From Welwitschia mirabilis (taxonomy: Eukaryota; Gnetophyta; Gnetopsida; Welwitschiales), in the NCBI GenBank assembly GCA_051453625.1, contig JBOZIK010000001.1, forward strand, positions 250,719,051 through 250,783,050: 64,000 nucleotides of DNA, read 5' to 3'. The position numbers were made by a program, and so were the translations under genes. The first letter of the stretch is position 1. Every line of letters starts with the position of its first letter. The notes beneath the pieces were generated by a model, which searched no databases, was not told where the DNA came from, and saw only the letters and a list, made by a program, of their open reading frames with translations. Positions 23,357 through 34,522 of the stretch are shown here, piece after piece.

Positions 23357-25992
23357 TTTAGAGGAGATCTTGTGGAGCTTTCTTTGGCCATCCTTATGCT
23401 TTTGGGCTTCTTGTGGCTTCTTTTCTTCAAGTCTGGAGATTTGAAGTTTGTTGAAATCTCTTAAAGGGCTTCTTATACTTTTTCTTTGATCCTTTCTTTC
23501 TTTCTTCTAGATTCGTTTTTATATTTCTCTCTTATAGTTTTGTTTTTATTATTTTTATTTAAAGTATTTTTTAATAAAATATAAAAATTATTTTTTTAAA
23601 GCATTTTTTTTGGGGGATAGGGGGAGGGGAGGGGTGCTTATTTTCGTTTAAAGTTTTTAAAATAAAATACAGCATTTTTTAGAGAGTACATTTTTCTTTT
23701 AAAAAATTTTCTTAAAAGAAAATTATTTTTTTAAGGGACATGCTTTTTCCCTTTAAAGTATTTTTTTCTTAAGAAAATAAAAAAAAATTCTAAGGATATT
23801 TCTCCTTATTTTTTGGTAGCCCAAAATAGGGTTTTGGTCCCACTTGACTCTGCTAAGCTACTACTTCCTTTGCACCTTCTTTACGTCTTACATTGCCTAT
23901 GCTATTTTTACTACTTATCCCACTAGGCTCTTCTATCACTATGACTACTATTATAATTTCTCTGCACTATTGAGGTTTTGTGACTCTATTATGGCAAGTG
24001 TACTATTGCCAAGAAAGTTATAGGCCTCTCACAAGCTGTTGCTATTTGAGTTATAACAATATGTTACCTTCACTATCATCTTCATTTCATACTCATTCAT
24101 TTGCTTCTTAGAAACTAATAAGTATTAATCTGCCATCCACCTTACTTATCCCACTGAGCTTTTCCATCATTAATGTGAAGCTCTTCTACCACTGTCACAT
24201 GTACTCTTTTGTGCTATCATGCTACTATGTTATTACTGAGCTTATCCTACTGCTACCCTCTATTAGTACCTATACATAATCCATCACTAGCTGCACTTGC
24301 ACATTTTCTATGATGTTGTGTGTGTGTTTTCTCTACACATCTATGATAACATGACATTTTTATACCTCCATTGATGTTGTCAGACTCTCCTATAGTGCTT
24401 CTTATTAAACTCCCTCACTACCAACTTCACCATCCTATGTAAAAACATCTCAAGTACTTGTTTTTATGATTACAACGCCCTTGCTAAATGCATGTAGACT
24501 CTTGATATAGTGGTAAAGACACTTTTCTATCAACCTATAGGTCATAATTTTAAATCTAGGAGGTGATAAAATTGGTTTTTTCAAATTTTTCATGCTATTT
24601 TTTTCTATTGCATGTACATGCAAGACTTTAAATAATTTTTCAGATTTTGGCTCTACTCATGCACATGTAGTTTTTCTAACTTATTGCCTAGCTATTGCCT
24701 AGGATTTATGCACATGTTTTCTAGTTAGGAATTTTCTAGTTTTTAGCTCTATTTTTGGTACATGCATAGTTTTATGCATTTCTTTGATATATGAGAATTT
24801 TAAGATAATTATTGAGTTTTTTGGGTTTTTTTCAAACTTGAAACCCAAAACTCACTTTTTGTCCTCAAATAAAGTTAGGATATTAAGCAAGAACCCTTGA
24901 TTTTATTTCTTTTGGAGCTATTTTCCTTCTTTTTTAGGGTTTTTATTTAACTCCTTTTTATTTTATTTTCATATTTTTGACATTTTTAAGTTTTTATAGG
25001 CGAAAATCTTTCTCATCAAGTCAAGTAGGTATGTGAAGCAAGATTCCTAAACTTAATTTTTTTCTTTTTCTTGGATTTATTTTTGTAATTTGAATAGATT
25101 AAGATAAATTAAATGGTAAGCAATATCTACTTAGATTAACTATATCATAATCAGTGCCTTTTTACTATGTGTTAGTCTTTGCTTTCTTTTCACACTTAAA
25201 AATTTTATTAATTCTACTTAATTAAGTAGTAAAAAGATAAATTACCTTTTATCCTTAATCACTTAATGATTTCAATTGGTAATATATTTTGATTGGTGGT
25301 GGGCATGTAGAGTCTTACATAGACATACATCCATGTCAGGCTTTACATTGACTTCTGAAGCTTATTATATAGTCTTAACTATCATACCTATGATGTTTAG
25401 GTTATACAAAGAGTTATATATCTTTTAGGTGAAAATGTTACAAGTTCAATGAAGTTTAGATTCCTACATATGCCTTAGTAATCGAGGGTGTATTAGATAA
25501 AGGCTGTGGGCATAGTGGTAAGATCTAAATGGATTTCATCACTAAGGAATATATATTTAATAAAATTTAAAATTTACTAAGTCTTAGATGTAAGAATACT
25601 GCTAATATTATATGGTACTCTACCTTAAAGTGGTTATATAGATGAGGTAAGTAAAACTAACCAACAAATTAGATGTCCCACTAATATGATTTACCTTTTT
25701 TATTTTTACTCCCTTTGAAAACAAGGGTGTCATCCTTGAAAAGGATGTGATCATTGTCCTAACATGTGAGTAAACTTTAAAATTAATTAGCATTTTCATC
25801 ACCTAATAATCAATTTAGGAACTTGCATTATAATCTACCTCACTCACATTAAATAATTTTAAATAAAGTACCTTTGTTTTTATTTCTCATATGTGTAGGC
25901 TCTTACTAGTTAGGAGGTGTTTCTTAGTTATCACACTTTATAGTTTAGATATGTCACTTAATTTGAAGGCTTGATTTCATTTTATTATTATT
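23357..25992. other. AT-rich DNA after the primer site, no gene recognised
   Basis: Pyrimidine-rich on the + strand from 23360 to 24450, with dense stops and no domain recognised. It contains the tRNA-like segment at 24493-24562. It may be leader sequence of the element with the primer site at 23345. Confidence 0.45.
24493..24562 (+). repeat. tRNA-like segment, possible SINE head
   Basis: A ~70-base stretch has the order of a tRNA gene: TGTAGACTCTTGATATAGTG, then GGTAAAGACACTTTTC, resembling the D arm and A box, and 35 bases later GGTCATAATTTTAAATCTAGG, resembling the T arm and B box (GGTTCGAATCCAGG). It is too degenerate for a working tRNA. A tRNA-derived SINE or pol III relic is more likely. 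Confidence 0.4.
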
Positions 25993-27600
25993 AACATATA
26001 AAAATTAACATTTTGATTAAGTTAATTGACCAATTTATCTCAATGGAAAATATTAATATAACTGATTTATAATAAAAACATGTATTCTATTAATTTTTAT
26101 AATAATTATGGACTTATCATCTTCTCATGACATTTTCAAAGTAGCTATTGCACTTTCAAAAACATTGCAAAATATCAATATCATTTGGTCCAAAATGTTA
26201 GTGCTACCATCTAAGTCAAATAATGTCACTGGTCTTTCTAAGTAGAGTACTTAAATTCTTACATTCTTGATTTATCATGAAGAATTCAATTGAATGTATT
26301 TATGGGCCTAATTAAAACTAGCATCCTTAATGATACATGGTGATTATGACAATGATACATAGCAGTGACCTATGATAGTATTAAGTAAGATGACGATGGA
26401 GACACATGGCAATGATAGTGGTTAATAGAAGTAATAACATCCAAAAGCTAGGTGTTGGACTTGTCATGGTGATTTCTGTCTAATGCAAGATGATAAAGAC
26501 TTCACCTAATACTACATGCTATATTTTGTAAACACTCATCTAACATTATAAGCCAGATGCTTACAACCATACCTCACCTTATGCATACCTATAAAAGGGC
26601 CTTGAGCCCTCATGTGTAACATCCTTTATTTTGGAAGAGTAATAGAATTTTTGGAGCATTAATTTAAGATGGCATTTTAAGAATTTTATTTAGGGTATAA
26701 TCTCATTTTGAAGATAGCTTAAGGAGTTTTTTCCAGCTTCCTTCTTCTTCCATTAATGTAATGTATCTTTTTTAATTCAATACAAGTAGATTTTAATTTT
26801 GATTTAAAGTCATGAATAGCTTCATACTTTTAATACTTAGTCAATCTAAAATATTAAGTTTTTTTGCTAACTAAGTGAATTCATTATCTAATTACTCTAA
26901 TTATTTTTAATTTAATTAATCTTAATTACATTAAGTCATTACTTTCCATCCTTATTTTAAGGCTGTCAATGATCAAATGACTTTTAGCTTTACCAACTTT
27001 GCAAAGGTGAATGAGACTATGTCACCATAACCAGAGTGATTATTACTTGATATTTTGAAGTGTATTTTAAGAAACATGCAAGATATCATTAGAGTAAAGA
27101 ATATTTTGTGAATAAATTAGGTAAAAACTTAGAGTTCACTTTCTTCTCTACTTTTTTAGTGAATTTTCAACATCAACTATCAATTCTCTTCAAATTTTCT
27201 TTTCTTTTAATTATAACTTTCAAGTAAGTAAGAGTTGTGTAAATTTTTGTGAATCAACCCCAATTATCCTTATTAAAGAATAATATTAAGGTTTAACTCA
27301 GTTTAAATTTAGTTCATTGTAATATTTGAAATATGATTTTGATGTCATTGCTATTGATAATGGCATAGTAGTTATTCAGAAAAGGCATAAATTTAAATTT
27401 CTTGCAATATTTTTAGTTATTTTTTATTTTTCCTCTTTAATGATACCTAAACTAGTTCATTTTAATTTTCCTTTATTTTCCTTTTTCTTCTTTCTAGTGG
27501 TTAATAGTAGTTATTTCTAGTAATATCCAAACTAGTCTAGTTTTAAGTTTGCTTTACTTTTTTTTAATTAAACTTGATTTTTATGCAAGTCTAATAAGTT
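25993..27600 (+). mobile_element. 5' LTR/leader region of an Athila-like gypsy element
   Basis: The first ~230 bases resemble the LTR starts at 15525 and 20794 (for example AATTGACCAATTTATC and AATAAAAACATGTATTCT). The leader at 27430-27545 carries the TGATACCTAAACTAGT repeat also found at 16846-16990. A gag pseudogene follows on the same strand. The LTR/leader boundary and the primer site were not found. Confidence 0.5.
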
Positions 27601-28389
27601 TTTATAGATTGCAACCATAAGTGGAAAAAACTTAACTCATTTAACTTGCATATTTTCTTTTATTTATTTTTTTTCATAATTCTAGTTTTATTTTTTTATT
27701 TTACACATTTGTGTAAATTTAATATCCTAAATGATAAAATGATTAAAAAAATTATGATTTAATTTTCATTAAGATTGGTTTCATTTATGCTATTTTTTTT
27801 CACTTTTATTATGTTTAAACTATGTGCAAGAGTTTTATACAACTCCATAACTTTTTTAAACTCAAAATGTACAACTTGACTAATTCCACTGCCTTCACTC
27901 ACTAGTGCTGTTAGCGTTCTTGCATAGAAATTCCTAAGGTTTTTTCTAAGACCTTTCTGAAAACTCATAAACCCTTTTGTTATTTTGACTTTGTTAAAAA
28001 AATTTTAGAATTTTTTTGCAACCTGTTTAAACCTTACATGCTTTGCATCTAAGATGCGTTAGGTAGATTAATTAGAAATCCTTTCAATATGAACTCTATT
28101 AGTAAAAAAAAAGAGAGAAAATCATAAGAAAACCAAACTTGGGATAACAATCAAAGGGAATAAGCCTTCTCATCCCAATAATAACAAAAGCTAAATTTCC
28201 AATTTAGTTTACTATTTTCCTTTTATAGATCATTATCAAATTGGGATATAATAGAGTAATTAACTACCTTCTACCTTACCCAAGAGGTGGTCAAAAATAA
28301 AAATCATGTATCTAATAATTCACAGAAGTAAACCCGTTATAATTACCTTTAACAATAATGCTTAGGAACACCTTCATGTATAGTGAAAC
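27601..28389. other. Stretch between leader and gag, no gene recognised
   Basis: No domain recognised on either strand. It may contain the lost N-terminal part of gag, since the gag pattern appears only from about 28390. Confidence 0.4.
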
Positions 28390-29930
28390 TATCCATAAAT
28401 AAAAGGTTAGAATTCAAGCCTTCTACCATTTACCTTTTACCTCATTTTCATGGCTTAGAATTAGAGGACTCATGCCTCCATCTTAAGGAATTCAAATATT
28501 TGTTGCCAATAATACCTTAATATCCAAATACATTCAATAACTTAGGCTTACTCTTTTCCCTTTTTTTTAGAAGAGAAGGTTAAATCATGATTCTACACCC
28601 TTAAGCCCTTACCCATTAAAAATTGGTCTAATCTAAATAAGGCAATCATATCTAATTTTTTTCTAAATCATATGCCAAATGTCTTTAAAAAAGAGATAAT
28701 GAACTATTAGCAAAAGGATCATCAAACTTTTTCCCAAGCCCTAAAAAGATTTAAGAACTTGTTACAAAAATACCCACAATATGGATTTAAGCTAGGGAGG
28801 GAAATTAGCTTTTTTTATGATATGATATTTACTACTAATAGATAATTAGTTAATATAATAAGTAGGAAAAGTTTTCTTAGCATGCCATTAGATGAAATAT
28901 GGGACTACTTAAAACCATAGTTGAAAGTTTTAAAAATTGAAAGAAGTTTAGTAAACCATCTAGGTTTTATCAACTTGTTAGATTTACAAGTATGTTTGAA
29001 ATACCTAAAAATTTTAAAGTCAATAATAGGATAAATGAGTTAAGAAAATACTAGAATTGTTATTCACCTCACCTTTACTCTTGTCCTAAACCTAAATGCT
29101 TAATTTGCTACATGAACACACATGAAATAACCAAGCATTTTCCCATTCCATTATTTCAAAATGCAATAAATGAATAAGTTAATGCAATAGAACACTAGTG
29201 GTAAAACCAAAATAATGATCCATATTCCAATACCTATAATCCCTACATGAGGGATCACCCTAATGTTTCTTAGAAATAGGATAATTTACATAGTCAGAAT
29301 AAAAATAACCAATCAATAAATCCATTTTCTTCATCATCCTTTTACTTCTTTCCATCAAATTATCAAAAACCATCTTCATCCACTCCTTTGAAGGAATTAG
29401 TGAAAAATCTTATGGAAAACCAAGCCCAACTCAATTGTAATCATGAACAAATGTTGAAGAAATTATTTCTCCTCATTAAATAACCTTGAACAAACCACTC
29501 AAATCATCAATTAAGTTTTTCAACAATCCTAACAAAATCAAATGTAGATTCTCTTTATCCTAAACTAAAGGGAAATAGGTAAACTTCCTATGAGCTCATA
29601 TATAAATCCCAAAGGAGATATGTTTATAGAAGAATGATCAAGCTAAATAAAGTATTAATCTTCAAAGTGTCACAAATATAAATCAAAAAATAAATCAGAT
29701 TCAATATAAACATAAAAGAAAAGAAAAACTAAAGGACATAAACTCACATATAACTTTTTACAAAGAACCTTTATCCTTTCCCAAAGCACTAAATAAAGAA
29801 ATAATAAAGGGCTTAGAAAATACTTTGCCTACTTATTATGATATTATATCTTTTTCCCAATCACTTAGAAATAAGAGCATAAAAAAACAACAATAAGAGG
29901 ACTTGAAAATTTTTAAAGAAATCAAAATAA
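28390..29930 (+). pseudogene. Athila-like gypsy gag pseudogene
   Basis: Stops and frameshifts are read through. The ordered matches to plant gypsy gag are: FKPSTIYLLPHFHGLELEDS (28410-28470; family pattern LIHxLPxFxGLxxEDPxxHLKEF); QALKRFKNLLQKYPQYGFKL at about 28735-28795 (YExFxxLLxxCPxHGI); FFYDMIFTTNR (FYxGLxxxxR); PYSNTYNPYMRDHPNVS near 29220-29270 (DPYSNTYNPGWRDHPNFSW); TPLKELVKNLMENQAQLN; NNLEQTTQII; and INPKGD near 29600. A PFPKALNK box near 29780 is the usual linker before the protease. Gag forms the particle shell; this copy has over ten stops. No protease or pol is recognised after 29930. Confidence 0.85.
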
Positions 29931-30252
29931 ACAGTTGTAATTTTACCTCTTCATTATGATGTTTTTCTCTTTGCTTTAGTTGCATTATAACTTGGATAGA
30001 TTACTTGACATTATGGATGAGATTAATATTCCATTTATTATGAATATATCATCTGTTCATCCTTTTGTTCTTATATTTTTTTTTTGAAGTTCAATAAGAT
30101 GTCTTTGTATGATAAATAGCTTACTTTCAGTTGTTGATGTAAGAAAGATTCCTCTGATTATAGACTTTACCTCATAATTTATCTACTATATTTTGGTTTC
30201 ATCCTCTTTATACTATAACATGTTTGAAATAATCTTTAAATAGTAAGTTTTA

Positions 30253-30266
30253 GTGGTTATTAGAGT
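30253..30266 (+). other. Possible tRNA-Met primer binding site
   Basis: TGGTTATTAGAGTC, followed by ATT, resembles the consensus TGGTATCAGAGCCATT with one inserted base and two C-to-T changes. It lies ~50 bases before the first gag-like reading. Confidence 0.5.
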
Positions 30267-30299
30267 CATTTACATCCATCTTCATCCCTGGAATTATTG

Positions 30300-31139
30300 C
30301 CAACATTAAAGTTACTTTTCAAGATGACCAGTTATGAAAAGTTTGGAATGAGGATTTTATGTTAATCATGTGGATTTACGATTATGAAAATGAATTCTTA
30401 ACACATGATCATATACCTCTTTAAGATTAAGCTAAAGAAGCTACTTGGTAATATTTTGATGAAAAATTTATAAATATTATGTACAAATCTATCATCTATT
30501 AACATAAGAAGTCAGTTAATTAAATCAAAATAAGCTATACAATGTTTTGTACTTTGAGGAACATATTCTACTTCGAAAATGATTTAGATCTTTTTAGTCT
30601 TATAACTCACATGAATAGTTTGCATTATAAGAAAGGAAAAATAAGATAATTTATTACTTAAATACAAGACATCAAGGTAAAGTTAGTAGAGATTGATTTA
30701 CAAAAACAATTTTGCCTTCATTATGTTAACTTGTTTTAATATTGTTTGGAAGAATTCTCTTTGCATAGTTATATTATATCACTAGATGGTAGTAATAAAT
30801 TAGATAATATAAGTTTTAATACACTTAGTGAGTATCTCATTATCATTAAAACTCAATTTAACTTCATAGAATCGTCTTTCTTTGATGGTGCATGTAAATT
30901 TTCTCATTCTTGTGGTCATCCTCATTCAAATAAATAATTTCCAAGTAAATCCTATACACAAAAGAAATTTCATCATGATAAGGTTAAGAATTTGTAAAAA
31001 TAGTAAAATAAGAAGCCTAATTAGACTTGGCAAAATAAGATGCAAAGTTCAATATACTACCACTCCTAAGAAGAACAAATATCAATGCTTACAATGTGGA
31101 AGACAAGATTATACCACTAATTTCTATAGGATTTATTGA
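30300..31139 (+). pseudogene. Copia gag remnant with a decayed zinc knuckle
   Basis: The gag pattern is visible through stops: DFMLIMWIYDYENEF and FDEKFINIMYKSI, then the open piece 30746-30937 (EYLIIIKTQFNF) and an open frame to 31139. That frame ends in the zinc-knuckle position C-L-Q-C-G-R-Q-D-Y-T-T-N-F-Y. In a CCHC knuckle (CX2CX4HX4C), which binds the element's RNA, the last two positions would be His and Cys. Here both are Tyr, each explained by one transition (CAT to TAT, TGT to TAT). The gag start was not identified. Confidence 0.7.
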
Positions 31140-31289
31140 GATAAAATAAAGCTTAGATCTAATACAAATGTAATTATTAAAGAATCTGATTCCTTGATAA
31201 TGCTAATAATTTTGAACCTAATGCATTCTTTAAAAATTTTTACTTTGCTATTATGAACAAGCATATACTTCATGACTAAATTTAAATTT

Positions 31290-31440
31290 TTGACATAGGT
31301 ACAACTCATCACATGACTTATTATCACAATTATTTTGATGACTTCATTGAAGCACCTAGTCATGTTTATTTGATAGAAAGAATTCCAATTCCTATGGAAG
31401 GCTATGGTTCCATTATCCTTAACTTGACATCACTCTCTTG
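31290..31440 (+). pseudogene. Copia aspartic protease remnant
   Basis: FDIGTTHHMTYY lies at the position of the copia motif DSGAxxHMT, followed by IPMEGYGSIILNL, which fits the PVxGxGSIxL strand. The catalytic triad D-S-G reads D-I-G. The stretch stays open for about 50 codons. In a working copy it would cleave the gag-pol polyprotein. Confidence 0.75.
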
Positions 31441-31829
31441 ATAAACTATTTAGCATATTCTATATGTTTCTTCTTTGAGGTCACATCTTCTATTATTTTT
31501 TGCTCTAGTATTAGAAAATAACTCTACTTCCATGTTAAAACACTCAATGGATATTTATAATGGTAATTAACAACTGGTCATGAAAGTCTATATGTATGAA
31601 AAGATTATTTATCTTCATAGTTGTGCCAAACATGAGAAATCTCTTACATAGTTTCATAACATAAGATTTCTCCCTCACTACTATGGAATCCTCAACTAGG
31701 ACATTCTAATTCTCATATAACGAATGCAATCCATAAGAAGAACCATCTATTTCTTATATTTATTGCATGGTATTTTTTTAAGTGTAAAGCATGTATTATG
31801 GATAAAACAACTAGATAGTGATTTTTATC
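31441..31829 (+). pseudogene. Protease-integrase linker of the copia element, heavily decayed
   Basis: This is the place of the GAG-pre-integrase region and the zinc-binding head of integrase. Stops are frequent and no confident HHCC pattern can be read. It is assigned by position between the protease and the integrase core. Confidence 0.45.
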
Positions 31830-32470
31830 AAGTAAGTGCCATACCAATTGAATACTTTTACTTATTCACAATGATCTATGTAGACCTATACTAGTTTTTA
31901 ATCTCCATGAATTCCATTACTTTATCACATATATTGATGAATATTCACTAATAGCTTGAGTATATTTCATCAAATTCAAATCATCAACTTTGAATAGTTT
32001 TAAGACATCTAAAACTAAAGTGGAAAAAGTAAGATGATTATTAAATTAAAAGTTTTCACTTAGATAATGGTTGTAAGTACAAATCTATTGATTTTAAGAA
32101 CTTTCTCACTTTAAAAGGGATTCGATAATTAAAAATATACCCTAAGATACTCCATCCAAATGGCATTACTAAGTAATTTAAACATACTACTATGGATATG
32201 ACATGTTCCATGATGTACTTTAGTAGTTGTAAGACCTATTTTTGGGGTAAAGCAATGAACACAATAGTACATATCAATAATTATGTTAGTTAATATATTG
32301 AAAAGGAGTATATCTAGCTAAAAATTGATATGAGTATAGGTCAAAGTTGAATCATTTTTATGTTTTTAATTATAAGTGGTCCATCCATAATTCAATTAAA
32401 CATCATGAAAAATTTTGAGCACATGCTTGCATTAACATCTTTATAAAATATGCAACTAACTAGAAGGATT
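31830..32470 (+). pseudogene. Copia integrase core remnant
   Basis: The reading IHNDLCRPILVFNLHEFHYF, then ITYIDEYSLIA and VYFIKFKSSTLNSF, matches the copia integrase core pattern VHSDLCGPMxxxSxxGxxYFxTFIDDYSRxxWVYFLKxKSExFxxF. The first catalytic Asp (in HNDLC) and the D of the IDEYS box are retained. Beyond 32040 stops and frameshifts dominate, although PSKWHY and related bits continue the pattern. In a living element integrase joins the cDNA to host DNA. This copy is dead. Confidence 0.82.
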
Positions 32471-32929
32471 ATCAAGTATAGCTAAGATCAATGTGTAACT
32501 TCAAATAATGATTTTCTACTTTTTTCTTTAAGTATTCATCCTTCATCTAACCTAATGACCATATTAGATGCTCAATGTTCTATAGTTAGAGGGGGATGTA
32601 ATTACTAATAATACTTTAGTTCTTTCTATCAATATGACTACTTTGAAACCTCTATTAATTGAGAAATTTGGTGCTCTTAGTACACTTAATCACAATACTA
32701 GTAGTACTTCAATGAATTATTTGATCAAGTAAACTTATATTACTCAAAGATGACTCAAAGTACTTAGTTATAATCTACTCTACAAGATGTTTGTAATGAT
32801 AAGAAGGGTAAAACGAGAACTTGGCATGGCTCACATAAATCTTATAATGATAATGATGATAATCTTTATCTAACCTTTGATAGTGAACCAATCTCATTTA
32901 AAAATTTATTTCAACATGATTATTGGATA
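32471..32929 (+). other. Integrase-to-reverse-transcriptase linker of the copia element
   Basis: The region between the integrase core and reverse transcriptase is normally variable in copia. No motif can be read, and no insertion end is visible. Confidence 0.45.
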
Positions 32930-33545
32930 AAAATCATGTATAAAGAATATAATAGTCTTACAGAAAATGCTACTTAGGAGTTGGTATACCTTCTATTAGG
33001 GTACAAAGTATTATTCAATGAGTGAATTTTTCATAATAAATATAATGTAGATAACACAGTTAAATAACATAAAGTTCAACTTATTGATGTAAGCCTATGC
33101 CAAAAAAAAGAACTTAATTACAATAAAGTCTTTACTTCAGTAGCAAAATGAGCTACCATTACAATCTTGATTGCCTTGGTAGCACAAAAAGAATGAAAGC
33201 TTTATTAATCAAATATAAATGTTACCTTTCTTCATGGAGATTTAAAAAACTAAATCTACATGATGCAACCAAAGGATTTTAAAGAAAAAGGCAAACAGCA
33301 TAAGATGTGTAGATTGATCAAGTCTTTATATATGCTAAAACAAGCAGTGAGAGTTTAGTATACTGAGCTTGAAAATTATTTAAGTTTTATTGGATTTAGA
33401 TTATGTAATTATCAAGATGTAAATATCATGGTATTGCATAAAATCTAAAAGGCACAAATATACATACATAGTAGTACATGTAGATGATAAGCTGATAACC
33501 AAAAATGATGAAGAAGACAAAAAAAGAACAAAAATAACCTTAAGT
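32930..33545 (+). pseudogene. Copia reverse transcriptase remnant, cut by CACTA
   Basis: Ordered matches are WIKIMYKEYNSLTENAT (pattern WxxAMxxEYxSLxxNxTWxLV), YNKVFTSVAK (YxExFxPVxK), INVTFLHGDLKN (VKxAFLHGDLxE), IYMMQPKDFKEKGKQHKMCR (IYMxQPxGFxxxGxExxVCxL), IKSLYMLKQAVR (KSLYGLKQxPR) and YTELENYLSFIGF. The catalytic YVDD region reads VVHVDDKLIT near 33475, so Tyr is replaced by His. Several W codons are stops. The sequence breaks off at 33545, about 20 codons after VDD, where the CACTA terminus starts. Confidence 0.9.
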
Positions 33546-33790
33546 TACTACTAGAAATATAGGCTTTTAAGGAGTTTATTTTAACAAAATCCTTAATTAT
33601 AGAGCTTTTTAAGGTGTTTATTTTAACAAAAGCATTAAATAAAGCTAATGGAAACTTTTTTAAGGCATTTGTTTGAACAATTACCTTAAACGTCATTCTG
33701 AAATCCTTTTAAGATGTTAATGTAATAAATGCCTTAAATAAGTTACCTTATTAAGGTGTTTAAAGAACAAAATGTCTTAAAAAATAGTTA
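33546..33790 (+). repeat. CACTA 2 terminus and subterminal repeats
   Basis: Terminal sequence followed by at least eight units of the type TTTTAAGGnGTTTATT or AATAAATGCCTTAAA in both orientations. Subterminal arrays of this type are the transposase binding regions of plant CACTA elements. The unit is the same as in CACTA 1, so the two belong to one family. Confidence 0.82.
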
Positions 33791-34522
33791 GAAAACAAGA
33801 CCACTTTATTTTTTTTTGAAAAAATCATTTCTTTCATTTTTGAGGGTTTTATCTTTTATTTCACTTCGCATGTTTTGTATTTGCTCAGTTGCCCTAATGC
33901 CTATGTGTTGCCTAACAGTTGCATGTTTCATTTCATTTTCTTTAATTTGCTTTATCTCTTTCCTTTTATAATTGAATGTGAAAGGGTTAGGTTCTCTAAG
34001 GCCGTAAACACAAGGTTCTAAGACCTAGAATATTAAAAAGGAAAATAGAAAACTTTTTCTTTTTTTTCTTTTGTTATTTCTTTTTTCAAATGATTGAAGA
34101 GCTAGATTTAAATTTCATATTTCAAGAGATTGAAATGAAGAACTTTGATACTACTAGCATCCTAAATAGGTTGGCTTTCTCTCTTACTAGGTATTTAATT
34201 TGTAAATATTTTAATTTTCAAGTTTTTTTTTAAGAGAGCAACATCTTTACAACTTCTTCTTCAACAAAGGTAATATTAACATCAGTGTATGTTTTAGTTT
34301 TATTTTGCTTTTTTGTTCATAGCCAATAGAGAACAAGCAAATTCAAGTACATCAAAGGGGAAATATTTTGAAGAATATCTAGATACAAATGTTAATGAAT
34401 CCCTAACAAAATAGGACTTCCACTTGAAGTATCCATCTAGAGGCACTTCAAAAACTCAAACGGATCCTATATCGATAGAGAGGTATTCAAATAAGACATC
34501 CTAAATTTTTTTTTTTGTTTAG
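33791..34522. other. Interior of CACTA 2 before the kinase exons, no gene recognised
   Basis: Pyrimidine-rich DNA with no transposase motif and no recognisable exon. The kinase exon starts after an acceptor-like T tract ending TTTAG at 34522. Confidence 0.5.

Larger units (their letters stand above)
30253..33545 (+). mobile_element. Ty1-copia element, truncated in reverse transcriptase
   Basis: From a primer-site-like sequence at 30253 the + strand shows, in copia order, gag with a zinc knuckle, protease, integrase and reverse transcriptase, all with stops. The reading breaks off at 33545 just after the catalytic region, where a CACTA terminus begins. Its 5' LTR is probably in 29940-30250 (for instance from TGTTGATGTAAG at 30133), but no second LTR is visible. 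The remainder of pol and the 3' LTR are not recognisable to the right of the nest within the window. Confidence 0.82.

Noticed and set aside
33445-33696. 83-codon minus-strand open frame
   Set aside because: It is antisense to the reverse transcriptase end and the CACTA subterminal repeats. The repeated FVKINTLK-like peptide only reflects the DNA repeats.
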